A stretch of DNA of 64,000 bases, taken from Escarpia spicata. Its lineage: Eukaryota > Annelida > Polychaeta > Sabellida > Siboglinidae. The notes under the pieces were generated by a model that worked only from the letters and a program-made list of their open reading frames with translations, did not search any database and had not been told where the DNA came from. Each line of letters opens with the position of its first letter. The stretch's first letter is position 1. Positions 23,601-37,900 of the stretch are shown piece after piece. Location of the stretch: NCBI GenBank assembly GCA_963995525.1, contig OZ023206.1:45109165-45173164 (forward strand). The letters run 5' to 3'. The position numbers were made by a program, and so were the translations under genes.

Positions 23601-26600
23601 GGGAGGGAAGAACAAGACCACCAACCTGTCTGCTCGTAAAAGTACAGGAACTAAACCTCATCACCATACAAGTGAGGGAAGAACAAGACCACCAACCTGT
23701 CTGCTCGTAAAAGTACAGGAACTAAATCTCATCACCATACAATGGAGGAAAGAACAAGACCACCAACCTGTCTGCTCGTAAAAGTACAGGAACTAAACCT
23801 CGTCACCATACAAGGGAGGGAAGAACAAGACCACCAACCTGTCTGCTCATAAAAGTACAGGAACTAAACCTCATCACCATACAAGGGAGGGAAGAACAAG
23901 ACCACCAACCTGTCTGCTCGTAAAAGTTCAGGAACTAAACCTCATCACCATACAAGGGAGGGAAGAACAAGACCACCAACCTGTCTGCTCTTAAAAGTAC
24001 AGGAACTAAACCTCATCACCATACAAGGGAGGGAAGAACAAGACCACCAACCTGTCTGCTCGTAAAAGTACAGGAACTAAACCTCATCACCATACAAGGC
24101 AGGGAAGGACAAGACCACCAACCTGTCTGCTCGTAAAAGTACAGGAACTAAACCTCATCACCAAACAAGTGAGGGAAGAACAAGACCACCAAACTGTCTG
24201 CTCCTAAAAGTACAGGAACTAAACCTCATCACCATACAAGGGAGGAAAGAACAAGACCACCAACCTGTCTACTCGTAAAAGTACAGGAACTAAACCTCAT
24301 CACCATACAAGGCAGGGAAGAACAAGACCACCAACCTGTCTGCTCGTAAAAGTACAGGAACTAAACCTCGTCACCATAAAAGGGAGGGAAGAGGAAGACC
24401 ACCAACCTGTCTGCTCGTAAAAGTTCAGGAACTAAACCTCATCACCATACAAGGGAGGGAAGAACAAGACCGCCAACCTGTCTGCTCGTAAAAGTACAGG
24501 AACTAAACCTCATCACCATACAAGGGAGGGAAGAACAAGACCACCAACCTGTCTGCTCGTAAAAGTACAGGAACTAAACCTCATCACCATAAAAGGCAGG
24601 GAAGAACAAGACCACCAAAGTGTCTGCTCGTAAAAGTACAGGAACTAAACCTCATCACCATACAAGTGAGGGAAGAACAAGACCACCAACCTGTCTGCTC
24701 GTAAAAGTACAGGAACTAAACCTCGTCACCATACAAGGGAGGGAAGAGCAAGACCACCAAACTGTCTGCTAGTAAAAGTACAGGAACTAAACCTCTTCAC
24801 CATACAAGGGAGGGAGGAACAAGACCACCAACCTGACTGCTCGTAAAAGTACAGGAACTAAACCTCATCATCATACAAGGGAGGGAAGAACAAGACCACC
24901 AACCTGTCTACTCGTAAAAGTACAGGAACTAAACCTCATCACCATACAAGGGAGGGAAGAACAAGACCACCAACCTGTCTGCTCGTAAAAGTACAGGAAC
25001 TAAACCTCGTCACCATACAAGGGAGGGAAGAACAAGACCACCAACCTGTCTGCTCGTAAAAGTACAGGAACTAAACATCATCACCATACATGGGAGGGAA
25101 TAGCAAGACCACCAACCTGTCTGCTCGTAAATGTACAGGAACTAAACCTCATCACCATACAAGGGAGGAAAGAACAAGACCACCAACCTGTCTGCTCGTA
25201 AAAGTACAGGAACTAAACCTCATCACCATACAAGGCAGGGAAGAACAAGACCACCAACCTGTCTGTTCATAAAAGTACAGGAACTAAACCTCGTCACCAT
25301 ACAAGGGAGGGAAGAACAAGACCACCAACCTGTCTGCTCATAAAAGTACAGGAACTAAACCTCGTCACCATACAAGGGAGGGAAGAACAAGACCACCAAC
25401 CTGTCTGCTCGTAAAAGTACAGGAACTAAACCTCGTCACCATACAAGGGAGGGAAGAGCAAGACCACCAACCTGTCTGCTCGTAAAAGTACAGGAACTAA
25501 ACCTCTTCACCATACAAGGGAGGGAGGAACAAGACCACCAACCTGACTGCTCGTAAAAGTACAGGAACTAAACCTCATCATCATACAAGGGAGGGAAGAG
25601 CAAGACCACCAACCTGTCTACTCGTAAAAGTACAGGAACTAAACCTCATCACCATACAAGGGAGGGAAGAACAAGACCACCAACCTGTCTGCTCGTAAAA
25701 GTACAGGAACTAAACCTCATCACCATACAAGTGAGGGAAGAACAAGACCACCAACCTGTCTGCTCGTATAAGTACAGGAACTAAACCTCATCACCATACA
25801 AGGGAGGAAAGAACAAGACCACCAACCTGTCTGCTCGTAAAAGTACTGGAACTAAACCTCATCACCATACAAGGGAGGGAAGAACAAGACCACCAACCTG
25901 TCTGCTCGTAAATGTACAGGAACTAAACCTCATCACCATACAAGGGAGGAAAGAACAAGACCACCAACCTGTCTGCTCGTAAAAGTACAGGAACTAAACC
26001 TCATCACCATACAAGGCAGGGAAGAACAAGACCACCAACCTGTCTGCTCGTAAAAGTACAGGAACTAAACCTCGTCACCATACAAGGGAGGGAAGAACAA
26101 GACCACCAACCTGTCTGCTCGTAAAAGTACAGGAACTAAACCTCGTCACCATACAAGGGAGGGAAGAACAAGACCACCAACCTGTCTGCTCGTAAAAGTA
26201 CAGGAACTAAACCTCATCATCATACAAGGGAGGGAAGAGCAAGACCACCAACCTGTCTGTTCATAAAAGTACAGGAACTAAACCTCGTCACCATACAAGG
26301 GAGGGAAGAACAAGACCACCAACCTGTCTGCTCATAAAAGTACAGGAACTAAACCTCGTCACCATACAAGGGAGGGAAGAACAAGACCACCAACCTGTCT
26401 GCTCGTAAAAGTACAGGAACTAAACCTCGTCACCATACAAGGGAGGGAAGAGCAAGACCACCAAACTGTCTGCTCGTAAAAGTACAGGAACTAAACCTCT
26501 TCACCATACAAGGGAGGGAGGAACAAGACCACCAACCTGACTGCTCGTAAAAGTACAGGAACTAAACCTCATCATCATACAAGGGAGGGAAGAACAAGAC

Positions 26601-29354
26601 CACCAACCTGTCTACTCGTAAAAGTACAGGAACTAAACCTCATCACCATACAAGGGAGGGAAGAACAAGACCACCAACCTGTCTGCTCGTAAAAGTACAG
26701 GAACTAAACCTCGTCACCATACAAGGGAGGGAAGAACAAGACCACCAACCTGTCTGCTCGTAAAAGTACAGGAACTAAACATCATCACCATACATGGGAG
26801 GGAATAGCAAGACCACCAACCTGTCTGCTCGTAAATGTACAGGAACTAAACCTCATCACCATACAAGGGAGGAAAGAACAAGACCACCAACCTGTCTGCT
26901 CGTAAAAGTACAGGAACTAAACCTCATCACCATACAAGGCAGGGAAGAACAAGACCACCAACCTGTCTGCTCGTAAAAGTACAGGAACTAAACCTCTTCA
27001 CCATACAAGGGAGGGAAGAACAAGACCACCAACCTGTCTGCTCGTAAAAGTACAGGAACTAAACCTCGTCACCATACAAGGGAGGGAAGAGCAAGACCAC
27101 CAACCTGTCTGCTCGTAAAAGTACAGGAACTAAACCTCGTCACCATACAAGGGAGGGAAGAACAAGACCATCAATCTGACTGCTCGTAAAAGTACAGGAA
27201 CTAAACCTCATCATCATACAAGGGAGGGAAGAACAAGACCACCAACCGTCTGCTCGTAAAAGTACAGGAACTAAACCTCATCATCATACAAGGGAGGGAA
27301 GAGCAAGACCACCAACCTGTCTGTTCATAAAAGTACAGGAACTAAACCTCGTCACCATACAAGGGAGGGAAGAACAAGACCACCAACCTGTCTGCTCATA
27401 AAAGTACAGGAACTAAACCTCGTCACCATACAAGGGAGGGAAGAACAAGACCACCAACCTGTCTGCTCGTAAAAGTACAGGAACTAAACCTCGTCACCAT
27501 ACAAGGGAGGGAAGAGCAAGACCACCAACCTGTCTTCTCGAAAAAGTACAGGAACTAAACCTCTTCACCATACAAGGGAGGGAGGAACAAGACCACCAAC
27601 CTGACTGCTCGTAAAAGTACAGGAACTAAACCTCATCATCATACAAGGGAGGGAAGAGCAAGACCACCAACCTGTCTACTCGTAAAAGTACAGGAACTAA
27701 ACCTCATCACCATACAAGGGAGGGAAGAACAAGACCACCAACCTGTCTGCTCGTAAAAGTACAGGAACTAAACCTCATCACCATACAAGTGAGGGAAGAA
27801 CAAGACCACCAACCTGTCTGCTCGTAAAAGTACAGGAACTAAATCTCATCACCATACAATGGAGGAAAGAACAAGACCACCAACCTGTCTGCTCGTAAAA
27901 GTACAGGAACTAAACCTCGTCACCATACAAGGGAGGGAAGAACAAGACCACCAACCTGTCTGCTCATAAAAGTACAGGAACTAAACCTCATCACCATACA
28001 AGGGAGGGAAGAACAAGACCACCAACCTGTCTGCTCGTAAAAGTTCAGGAACTAAACCTCATCACCATACAAGGGAGGGAAGAACAAGACCACCAACCTG
28101 TCTGCTCTTAAAAGTACAGGAACTAAACCTCATCACCATACAAGGGAGGGAAGAACAAGACCACCAACCTGTCTGCTCGTAAAAGTACAGGAACTAAACC
28201 TCATCACCATACAAGGCAGGGAAGGACAAGACCACCAACCTGTCTGCTCGTAAAAGTACAGGAACTAAACCTCATCACCAAACAAGTGAGGGAAGAACAA
28301 GACCACCAAACTGTCTGCTCCTAGAAGTACAGGAACTAAACCTCATCACCATACAAGGGAGGAAAGAACAAGACCACCAACCTGTCTACTCGTAAAAGTA
28401 CAGGAACTAAACCTCATCACCATACAAGGCAGGGAAGAACAAGACCACCAACCTGTCTGCTCGTAAAAGTACAGGAACTAAACCTCGTCACCATAAAAGG
28501 GAGGGAAGAGGAAGACCACCAACCTGTCTGCTCGTAAAAGTTCAGGAACTAAACCTCATCACCATACAAGGGAGGGAAGAACAAGACCGCCAACCTGTCT
28601 GCTCGTAAAAGTACAGGAACTAAACCTCATCACCATACAAGGGAGGGAAGAACAAGACCACCAACCTGTCTGCTCGTAAAAGTACAGGAACTAAACCTCA
28701 TCACCATAAAAGGCAGGGAAGAACAAGACCACCAAAGTGTCTGCTCGTAAAAGTACAGGAACTAAACCTCATCACCATACAAGTGAGGGAAGAACAAGAC
28801 CACCAACCTGTCTGCTCCTAAAAGTACAGGAACTAAACCTCATCACCATACAAGGGAGGAAAGAACAAGACCACCAACCTGTCTGCTCGTAAAAGTACAG
28901 GAACTAAACCTCATCACCATACAAGGGAGGGAAGAACAAGACCACCAACCTGTCTACTCGTAAAAGTACAGGAACTAAACCTCGTCACCATACAAGGGAG
29001 GGAAGAACAAGACCACCAACCTGTCTGCTCGTAAAAGTACAGGAACTAAACCTCGTCACCATACAAGGGAGGGAAGAGCAAGACCACCAAACTGTCTGCT
29101 CGTAGAAGTACAGGAACTAAACCTCTTCACCATACAAGGGAGGGAGGAACAAGACCACCAACCTGACTGCTCGTAAAAGTACAGGAACTAAACCTCATCA
29201 TCATACAAGGGAGGGAAGAACAAGACCACCAACCTGTCTACTCGTAAAAGTACAGGAACTAAACCTCATCACCATACAAGGGAGGGAAGAACAAGACCAC
29301 CAACCTGTCTGCTCGTAAAAGTACAGGAACTAAACCTCGTCACCATACAAGGGA
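17660..29354. repeat. Dispersed ~4.1-kb segmental duplication, shift 7594 bp
   Basis: The segment about 17660-21760 recurs at about 25254-29354. Marker pairs at 7594 bp: CGTATAAGTACAGG 18171/25765, CCTCTTCAC 17911/25505, ATACATGGGAGG 19200/26794, ACCGTCTG 19652/27246, CTCCTAGAAG 20724/28318 and CTCGTAGAAG near 21506/29100. The left edge of the second copy coincides with a switch in monomer types at about 25260. Intervening monomers are also satellite. Confidence 0.88.
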
Positions 29355-32300
29355 GGGAAGAACAAGACCACCAACCTGTCTGCTCGTAAAAGTACAGGAA
29401 CTAAACATCATCACCATACATGGGAGGGAATAGCAAGACCACCAACCTGTCTGCTCGTAAATGTACAGGAACTAAACCTCATCACCATACAAGGGAGGAA
29501 AGAACAAGACCACCAACCTGTCTGCTCGTAAAAGTACAGGAACTAAACCTCATCACCATACAAGGCAGGGAAGAACAAGACCACCAACCTGTCTGCTCGT
29601 AAAAGTACAGGAACTAAACCTCTTCACCATACAAGGGAGGGAAGAACAAGACCACCAACCTGTCTGCTCGTAAAAGTACAGGAACTAAACCTCGTCACCA
29701 TACAAGGGAGGGAAGAGCAAGACCACCAACCTGTCTGCTCGTAAAAGTACAGGAACTAAACCTCGTCACCATACAAGGGAGGGAAGAACAAGACCATCAA
29801 TCTGACTGCTCGTAAAAGTACAGGAACTAAACCTCATCATCATACAAGGGAGGGAAGAACAAGACCACCAACCGTCTGCTCGTAAAAGTACAGGAACTAA
29901 ACCTCATCATCATACAAGGGAGGGAAGAGCAAGACCACCAACCTGTCTGTTCATAAAAGTACAGGAACTAAACCTCGTCACCATACAAGGGAGGGAAGAA
30001 CAAGACCACCAACCTGTCTGCTCATAAAAGTACAGGAACTAAACCTCGTCACCATACAAGGGAGGGAAGAACAAGACCACCAACCTGTCTGCTCGTAAAA
30101 GTACAGGAACTTAACCTCGTCACCATACAAGGGAGGGAAGAGCAAGACCACCAACCTGTCTGCTCGTAAAAGTACAGGAACTAAACCTCTTCACCATACA
30201 AGGGAGGGAGGAACAAGACCACCAACCTGACTGCTCGTAAAAGTACAGGAACTAAACCTCATCATCATACAAGGGAGGGAAGAGCAAGACCACCAACCTG
30301 TCTACTCGTAAAAGTACAGGAACTAAACCTCATCACCATACAAGGGAGGGAAGAACAAGACCACCAACCTGTCTGCTCGTAAAAGTACAGGAACTAAACC
30401 TCATCACCATACAAGTGAGGGAAGAACAAGACCACCAACCTGTCTGCTCGTAAAAGTACAGGAACTAAATCTCATCACCATACAATGGAGGAAAGAACAA
30501 GACCACCAACCTGTCTGTTCATAAAAGTACAGGAACTAAACCTCGTCACCATACAAGGGAGGGAAGAACAAGACCACCAACCTGTCTGCTCATAAAAGTA
30601 CAGGAACTAAACCTCGTCACCATACAAGGGAGGGAAGAACAAGACCACCAACCTGTCTGCTCGTAAAAGTACAGGAACTAAACCTCGTCACCATACAAGG
30701 GAGGGAAGAGCAAGACCACCAACCTGTCTGCTCGTAAAAGTACAGGAACTAAACCTCTTCACCATACAAGGGAGGGAGGAACAAGACCACCAACCTGACT
30801 GCTCGTAAAAGTACAGGAACTAAACCTCATCATCATACAAGGGAGGGAAGAGCAAGACCACCAACCTGTCTACTCGTAAAAGTACAGGAACTAAACCTCA
30901 TCACCATACAAGGGAGGGAAGAACAAGACCACCAACCTGTCTGCTCGTAAAAGTACAGGAACTAAACCTCATCACCATACAAGTGAGGGAAGAACAAGAC
31001 CACCAACCTGTCTGCTCGTAAAAGTACAGGAACTAAATCTCATCACCATACAATGGAGGAAAGAACAAGACCACCAACCTGTCTGCTCGTAAAAGTACAG
31101 GAACTAAACCTCGTCACCATACAAGGGAGGGAAGAACAAGACCACCAACCTGTCTGCTCATAAAAGTACAGGAACTAAACCTCATCACCATACAAGGGAG
31201 GGAAGAACAAGACCACCAACCTGTCTGCTCGTAAAAGTTCAGGAACTAAACCTCATCACCATACAAGGGAGGGAAGAACAAGACCACCAACCTGTCTGCT
31301 CTTAAAAGTACAGGAACTAAACCTCATCACCATACAAGGGAGGGAAGAACAAGACCACCAACCTGTCTGCTCGTAAAAGTACAGGAACTAAACCTCATCA
31401 CCATACAAGGCAGGGAAGGACAAGACCACCAACCTGTCTGCTCGTAAAAGTACAGGAACTAAACCTCATCACCAAACAAGTGAGGGAAGAACAAGACCAC
31501 CAAACTGTCTGCTCCTAAAAGTACAGGAACTAAACCTCATCACCATACAAGGGAGGAAAGAACAAGACCACCAACCTGTCTACTCGTAAAAGTACAGGAA
31601 CTAAACCTCATCACCATACAAGGCAGGGAAGAACAAGACCACCAACCTGTCTGCTCGTAAAAGTACAGGAACTAAACCTCGTCACCATAAAAGGGAGGGA
31701 AGAGGAAGACCACCAACCTGTCTGCTCGTAAAAGTTCAGGAACTAAACCTCATCACCATACAAGGGAGGGAAGAACAAGACCGCCAACCTGTCTGCTCGT
31801 AAAAGTACAGGAACTAAACCTCATCACCATACAAGGGAGGGAAGAACAAGACCACCAACCTGTCTGCTCGTAAAAGTACAGGAACTAAACCTCATCACCA
31901 TAAAAGGCAGGGAAGAACAAGACCACCAAAGTGTCTGCTCGTAAAAGTACAGGAACTAAACCTCATCACCATACAAGTGAGGGAAGAACAAGACCACCAA
32001 CCTGTCTGCTCGTAAAAGTACAGGAACTAAACCTCGTCACCATACAAGGGAGGGAAGAGCAAGACCACCAAACTGTCTGCTCGTAAAAGTACAGGAACTA
32101 AACCTCTTCACCATACAAGGGAGGGAGGAACAAGACCACCAACCTGACTGCTCGTAAAAGTACAGGAACTAAACCTCATCATCATACAAGGGAGGGAAGA
32201 ACAAGACCACCAACCTGTCTACTCGTAAAAGTACAGGAACTAAACCTCATCACCATACAAGGGAGGGAAGAACAAGACCACCAACCTGTCTGCTCGTAAA

Positions 32301-32571
32301 AGTACAGGAACTAAACCTCGTCACCATACAAGGGAGGGAAGAACAAGACCACCAACCTGTCTGCTCGTAAAAGTACAGGAACTAAACATCATCACCATAC
32401 ATGGGAGGGAATAGCAAGACCACCAACCTGTCTGCTCGTAAATGTACAGGAACTAAACCTCATCACCATACAAGGGAGGAAAGAACAAGACCACCAACCT
32501 GTCTGCTCGTAAAAGTACAGGAACTAAACCTCATCACCATACAAGGCAGGGAAGAACAAGACCACCAACCT
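22240..32571. repeat. Dispersed ~3.0-kb segmental duplication, shift 7311 bp
   Basis: The segment about 22240-25260 recurs at about 29551-32571. Marker pairs at 7311 bp: CTTCACC 22311/29622, ACCGTCTG 22561/29872, ACTTAACC 22800/30111, GAGGAAGACC 24391/31702 and ATACATGGGAGG 25090/32401. Part of the second copy repeats again at 2981 bp (29420/32401, 29872/32853, 30111/33092), making a further local duplication to about 33.9 kb. Confidence 0.87.
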
Positions 32572-34999
32572 GTCTGCTCGTAAAAGTACAGGAACTAAAC
32601 CTCTTCACCATACAAGGGAGGGAAGAACAAGACCGTCAACCTGTCTGCTCGTAAAAGTACAGGAACTAAACCTCGTCACCATACAAGGGAGGGAAGAGCA
32701 AGACCACCAACCTGTCTGCTCGTAAAAGTACAGGAACTAAACCTCGTCACCATACAAGGGAGGGAAGAACAAGACCATCAATCTGACTGCTCGTAAAAGT
32801 ACAGGAACTAAACCTCATCATCATACAAGGGAGGGAAGAACAAGACCACCAACAGTCTGCTCGTAAAAGTACAGGAACTAAACCTCATCATCATACAAGG
32901 GAGGGAAGAGCAAGACCACCAACCTGTCTGTTCATAAAAGTACAGGAACTAAACCTCGTCACCATACAAGGGAGGGAAGAACAAGACCACCAACCTGTCT
33001 GCTCATAAAAGTACAGGAACTAAACCTCGTCACCATACAAGGGAGGGAAGAACAAGACCACCAACCTGTCTGCTCGTAAAAGTACAGGAACTTAACCTCG
33101 TCACCATACAAGGGAGGGAAGAGCAAGACCACCAACCTGTCTGCTCGTAAAAGTACAGGAACTAAACCTCTTCACCATACAAGGGAGGGAGGAACAAGAC
33201 CACCAACCTGACTGCTCGTAAAAGTACAGGAACTAAACCTCATCATCATACAAGGGAGGGAAGAGCAAGACCACCAACCTGTCTACTCGTAAAAGTACAG
33301 GAACTAAACCTCATCACCATACAAGGGAGGGAAGAACAAGACCACCAACCTGTCTGCTCGTAAAAGTACAGGAACTAAACCTCATCACCATACAAGTGAG
33401 GGAAGAACAAGACCACCAACCTGTCTGCTCGTAAAAGTACAGGAACTAAATCTCATCACCATACAATGGAGGAAAGAACAAGACCACCAACCTGTCTGCT
33501 CGTAAAAGTACAGGAACTAAACCTCGTCACCATACAAGGGAGGGAAGAACAAGACCACCAACCTGTCTGCTCATAAAAGTACAGGAACTAAACCTCATCA
33601 CCATACAAGGGAGGGAAGAACAAGACCACCAACCTGTCTGCTCGTAAAAGTTCAGGAACTAAACCTCATCACCATACAAGGGGGGGAAGAACAAGACCAC
33701 CAACCTGTCTGCTCTTAAAAGTACAGGAACTAAACCTCATCACCATACAAGGGAGGGAAGAACAAGACCACCAACCTGTCTGCTCGTAAAAGTACAGGAA
33801 CTAAACCTCATCACCATACAAGGCAGGGAAGGACAAGACCACCAACCTGTCTGCTCGTAAAAGTACAGGAACTAAACCTCATCACCAAACAAGTGAGGGA
33901 AGAACAAGACCACCAAACTGTCTGCTCCTAAAAGTACAGGAACTAAACCTCATCACCATACAAGGGAGGAAAGAACAAGACCACCAACCTGTCTACTCGT
34001 AAAAGTACAGGAACTAAACCTCATCACCATACAAGGCAGGGAAGAACAAGACCACCAACCTGTCTGCTCGTAAAAGTACAGGAACTAAACCTCGTCACCA
34101 TAAAAGGGAGGGAAGAGGAAGACCACCAACCTGTCTGCTCGTAAAAGTTCAGGAACTAAACCTCATCACCATACAAGGGAGGGAAGAACAAGACCGCCAA
34201 CCTGTCTGCTCGTAAAAGTACAGGAACTAAACCTCATCACCATACAAGGGAGGGAAGAACAAGACCACCAACCTGTCTGCTCGTAAAAGTACAGGAACTA
34301 AACCTCATCACCATAAAAGGCAGGGAAGAACAAGACCACCAAAGTGTCTGCTCGTAAAAGTACAGGAACTAAACCTCATCACCATACAAGTGAGGGAAGA
34401 ACAAGACCACCAACCTGTCTGCTCCTAAAAGTACAGGAACTAAACCTCATCACCATACAAGGGAGGAAAGAACAAGACCACCAACCTGTCTGCTCGTAAA
34501 AGTACAGGAACTAAACCTCATCACCATACAAGGGAGGGAAGAACAAGACCACCAACCTGTCTACTCGTAAAAGTACAGGAACTAAACCTCATCACCATAA
34601 AAGGGAGGAAAGAGCAAGACCACCAACCTGTCTGCTCGTAAAAGTACAGGAATTAAACCTCATCACCATACAAGGCAGGGAAGAACAAGACCACCAACCT
34701 GTCTGCTCGTAAAATTACAGGAACTAAATCTCATCACCACACAAGGGAGGGAAGAACAAGACCATCAATCTGACTGCTCGTAAAAGTACAGGAACTAAAC
34801 CTCATCATCATACAAGGGAGGGAAGAACAAGACCACCAACCTGTCTGCTCGTAAACGTACAGGAACTAAACCTCATCATCATACAAGGGAGGGAAGAGCA
34901 AGACCACCAACCTGTCTGCTCGTAAAAGTACAGGAACTAAACCTCGTCACCATACAAGGGAGGGAAGAACAAGACCACCAACCTGTCTGCTCGTAAAAG

Positions 35000-37900
35000 T
35001 ACAGGAACTAAACCTCGTCACCATACAAGTGAGGGAAGAACAAGACCACCAACCTGTCTGCTCCTAAAAGTACAGGAACTAAACCTCATCACCATACAAG
35101 GGAGGAAAGAACAAGACCACCAACCTGTCTGCTCGTAAAAGTACAGGAACTAAACCTCATCATCATACAAGGGAGGGAAGAGCAAGACCTCCAACCTGTC
35201 TGCTCGTAAAAGTACAGGAACTAAACCTCGTCACCATACAAGGGAGGGAAGAACAAGACCACCAACCTGTCTGCTCGTAAAAGTAGAGGAACTAAACCTC
35301 GTCACCATACAATTGAGAGAAGAACGAGACCACCAACCTGTCTGTTCCTAAAAATACAGGAACTAAACCTCATCACCATACAAGGCAGGGAAGAACAAGA
35401 CTACCAAAGTGTCTGCTCGTAAAAGTACAGGAACTAAACCTCATCACCAAACAAGTGAGGGAAGAACAAGACCACCAACCTGTCTGCTCCTAAAAGTACA
35501 GGAACTAAACCTCATCACCATACAAGGGAGGAAAGAACAAGACCACCAACCTGTCTGCTCGTAAAGGTACAGGAACTAAACCTCATCACCATACAAGGGA
35601 GGGAAGAACAAGACCACCAACCTGTCTACTCGTAAAAGTACAGGAACTAAACCTCATCACCATAAAAGGGAGGAAAGAACAAGACCACCAACCTGTCTGC
35701 TCGTAAAAGTACAGGAACTAAACCTCATCACCATACAAGGCAGGGAAGAACAAGACCACCAACCTGTCTGCTCGTAAAAGTACAGGAACTAAACCTCATC
35801 ACCATACAAGGGAGGGAAGAACAAGACCACCAACCTGTCTGCTCGTATAAGTACAGGAACTAAACCTCATCACCATACAAGGGAGGAAAGAACAAGACCA
35901 CCAACCTGTCTGCTCGTAAAAGTACTGGAACTAAACCTCATCACCATACAAGGGAGGGAAGAACAAGACCACCAACCTGTCTGCTCGTAAATGTACAGGA
36001 ACTAAACCTCATCACCATACAAGGGAGGAAAGATCAAGACCACCAACCTGTCTGCTCGTAAAAGTACAGGAACTAAACCTCATCACCATACAAGGCAGGG
36101 AAGAACAAGACCACCAACCTGTCTGCTCGTAAAAGTACAGGAACTAAACCTCGTCACCATACAAGGGAGGGAAGAACAAGACCACCAACCTGTCTGCTCG
36201 TAAAAGTACAGGAACTAAACCTCGTCACCATACAAGGGAGGGAAGAGCAAGACCACCAACCTGTCTGCTCGTAAAAGTACAGGAACTAAACCTCGTCACC
36301 ATACAAGGGAGGGAAGAACAAGACCATCAATCTGACTGCTCGTAAAAGTACAGGAACTAAACCTCATCATCATACAAGGGAGGGAAGAACAAGACCACCA
36401 ACCGTCTGCTCGTAAAAGTACAGGAACTAAACCTCATCATCATACAAGGGAGGGAAGAGCAAGACCACCAACCTGTCTGTTCATAAAAGTACAGGAACTA
36501 AACCTCGTCACCATACAAGGGAGGGAAGAACAAGACCACCAACCTGTCTGCTCATAAAAGTACAGGAACTAAACCTCGTCACCATACAAGGGAGGGAAGA
36601 ACAAGACCACCAACCTGTCTGCTCGTAAAAGTACAGGAACTAAACCTCGTCACCATACAAGGGAGGGAAGAGCAAGACCACCAACCTGTCTGCTCGTAAA
36701 AGTACAGGAACTAAACCTCTTCACCATACAAGGGAGGGAGGAACAAGACCACCAACCTGACTGCTCGTAAAAGTACAGGAACTAAACCTCATCATCATAC
36801 AAGGGAGGGAAGAGCAAGACCACCAACCTGTCTACTCGTAAAAGTACAGGAACTAAACCTCATCACCATACAAGGGAGGGAAGAACAAGACCACCAACCT
36901 GTCTGCTCGTAAAAGTACAGGAACTAAACCTCGTCACCATACAAGGGAGGGAAGAACAAGACCAACAACCTGTCTGCTCGTAAAAGTACAGGAACTAAAC
37001 ATCATCACCATACATGGGAGGGAATAGCAAGACCACCAACCTGACTGCTCGTAAACGTACATGAACTAAACCTCGTTACCATACAAGGGAGGGAAGAACA
37101 AGACCACCAACCTGATGCTCGTAAAAGTACAGGAACTAAACCTCGTCACCATACAAGGGAGGGAAGAGCAAGACCACCAACCTGTCTGCTCGTAACAGTA
37201 CAGGAACTAAACCTCGTCACCATACAAGGGAGGGAAAAACAAGACCACCAACCTGTCTGCTCGTAGAAGTACAGGAACTAAACCTCATCATCATACAAGG
37301 GAGGGAAGAGCAAAACCACCAACCTGTCTGCTCCTAAAAGTACAGGAACTAAACCTCGTCACCATACAAGGGAGGGAAGAACAAGACCACCAACCTGTCT
37401 GTTCGTAAAAGTTCAGGAACTAAACCTCATCACCATACAAGGGAGGGAAGAACAAGACCACCAACCTGTCTGCTCTTAAAAGTACAGGAACTAAACCTGA
37501 TCACCATACAAGGTAGGGAAGAACAAGACCACCAACGTGTCTGCTCGTAAAAGTACAGGAACTAAACCTCCTCACCATACAAGTGAGGGAAGAACAAGAC
37601 CACCAACCTGTCTGCTCCTAAAAGTACAGGAACTAAACCTCATCACCATACAAGGGAGGAAAGAACAAGACCACCAACCTGTCTGCTCGTAAAAGTACTG
37701 GAACTAAACCTCATCACCATACAAGGGAGGGAAGAACAAGACCACCAACCTGTCTACTCGTAAAAGTACAGGAACTAAACCTCATCACCATAAAGGGAGG
37801 AAAGAACAAGACCACCAACCTGTCTGCCCGTAAAAGTACAGGAACTAAACCTCATCACCATACAAGGCAGGGAAGAACAAGACCACCAACCTGTCTGCTC

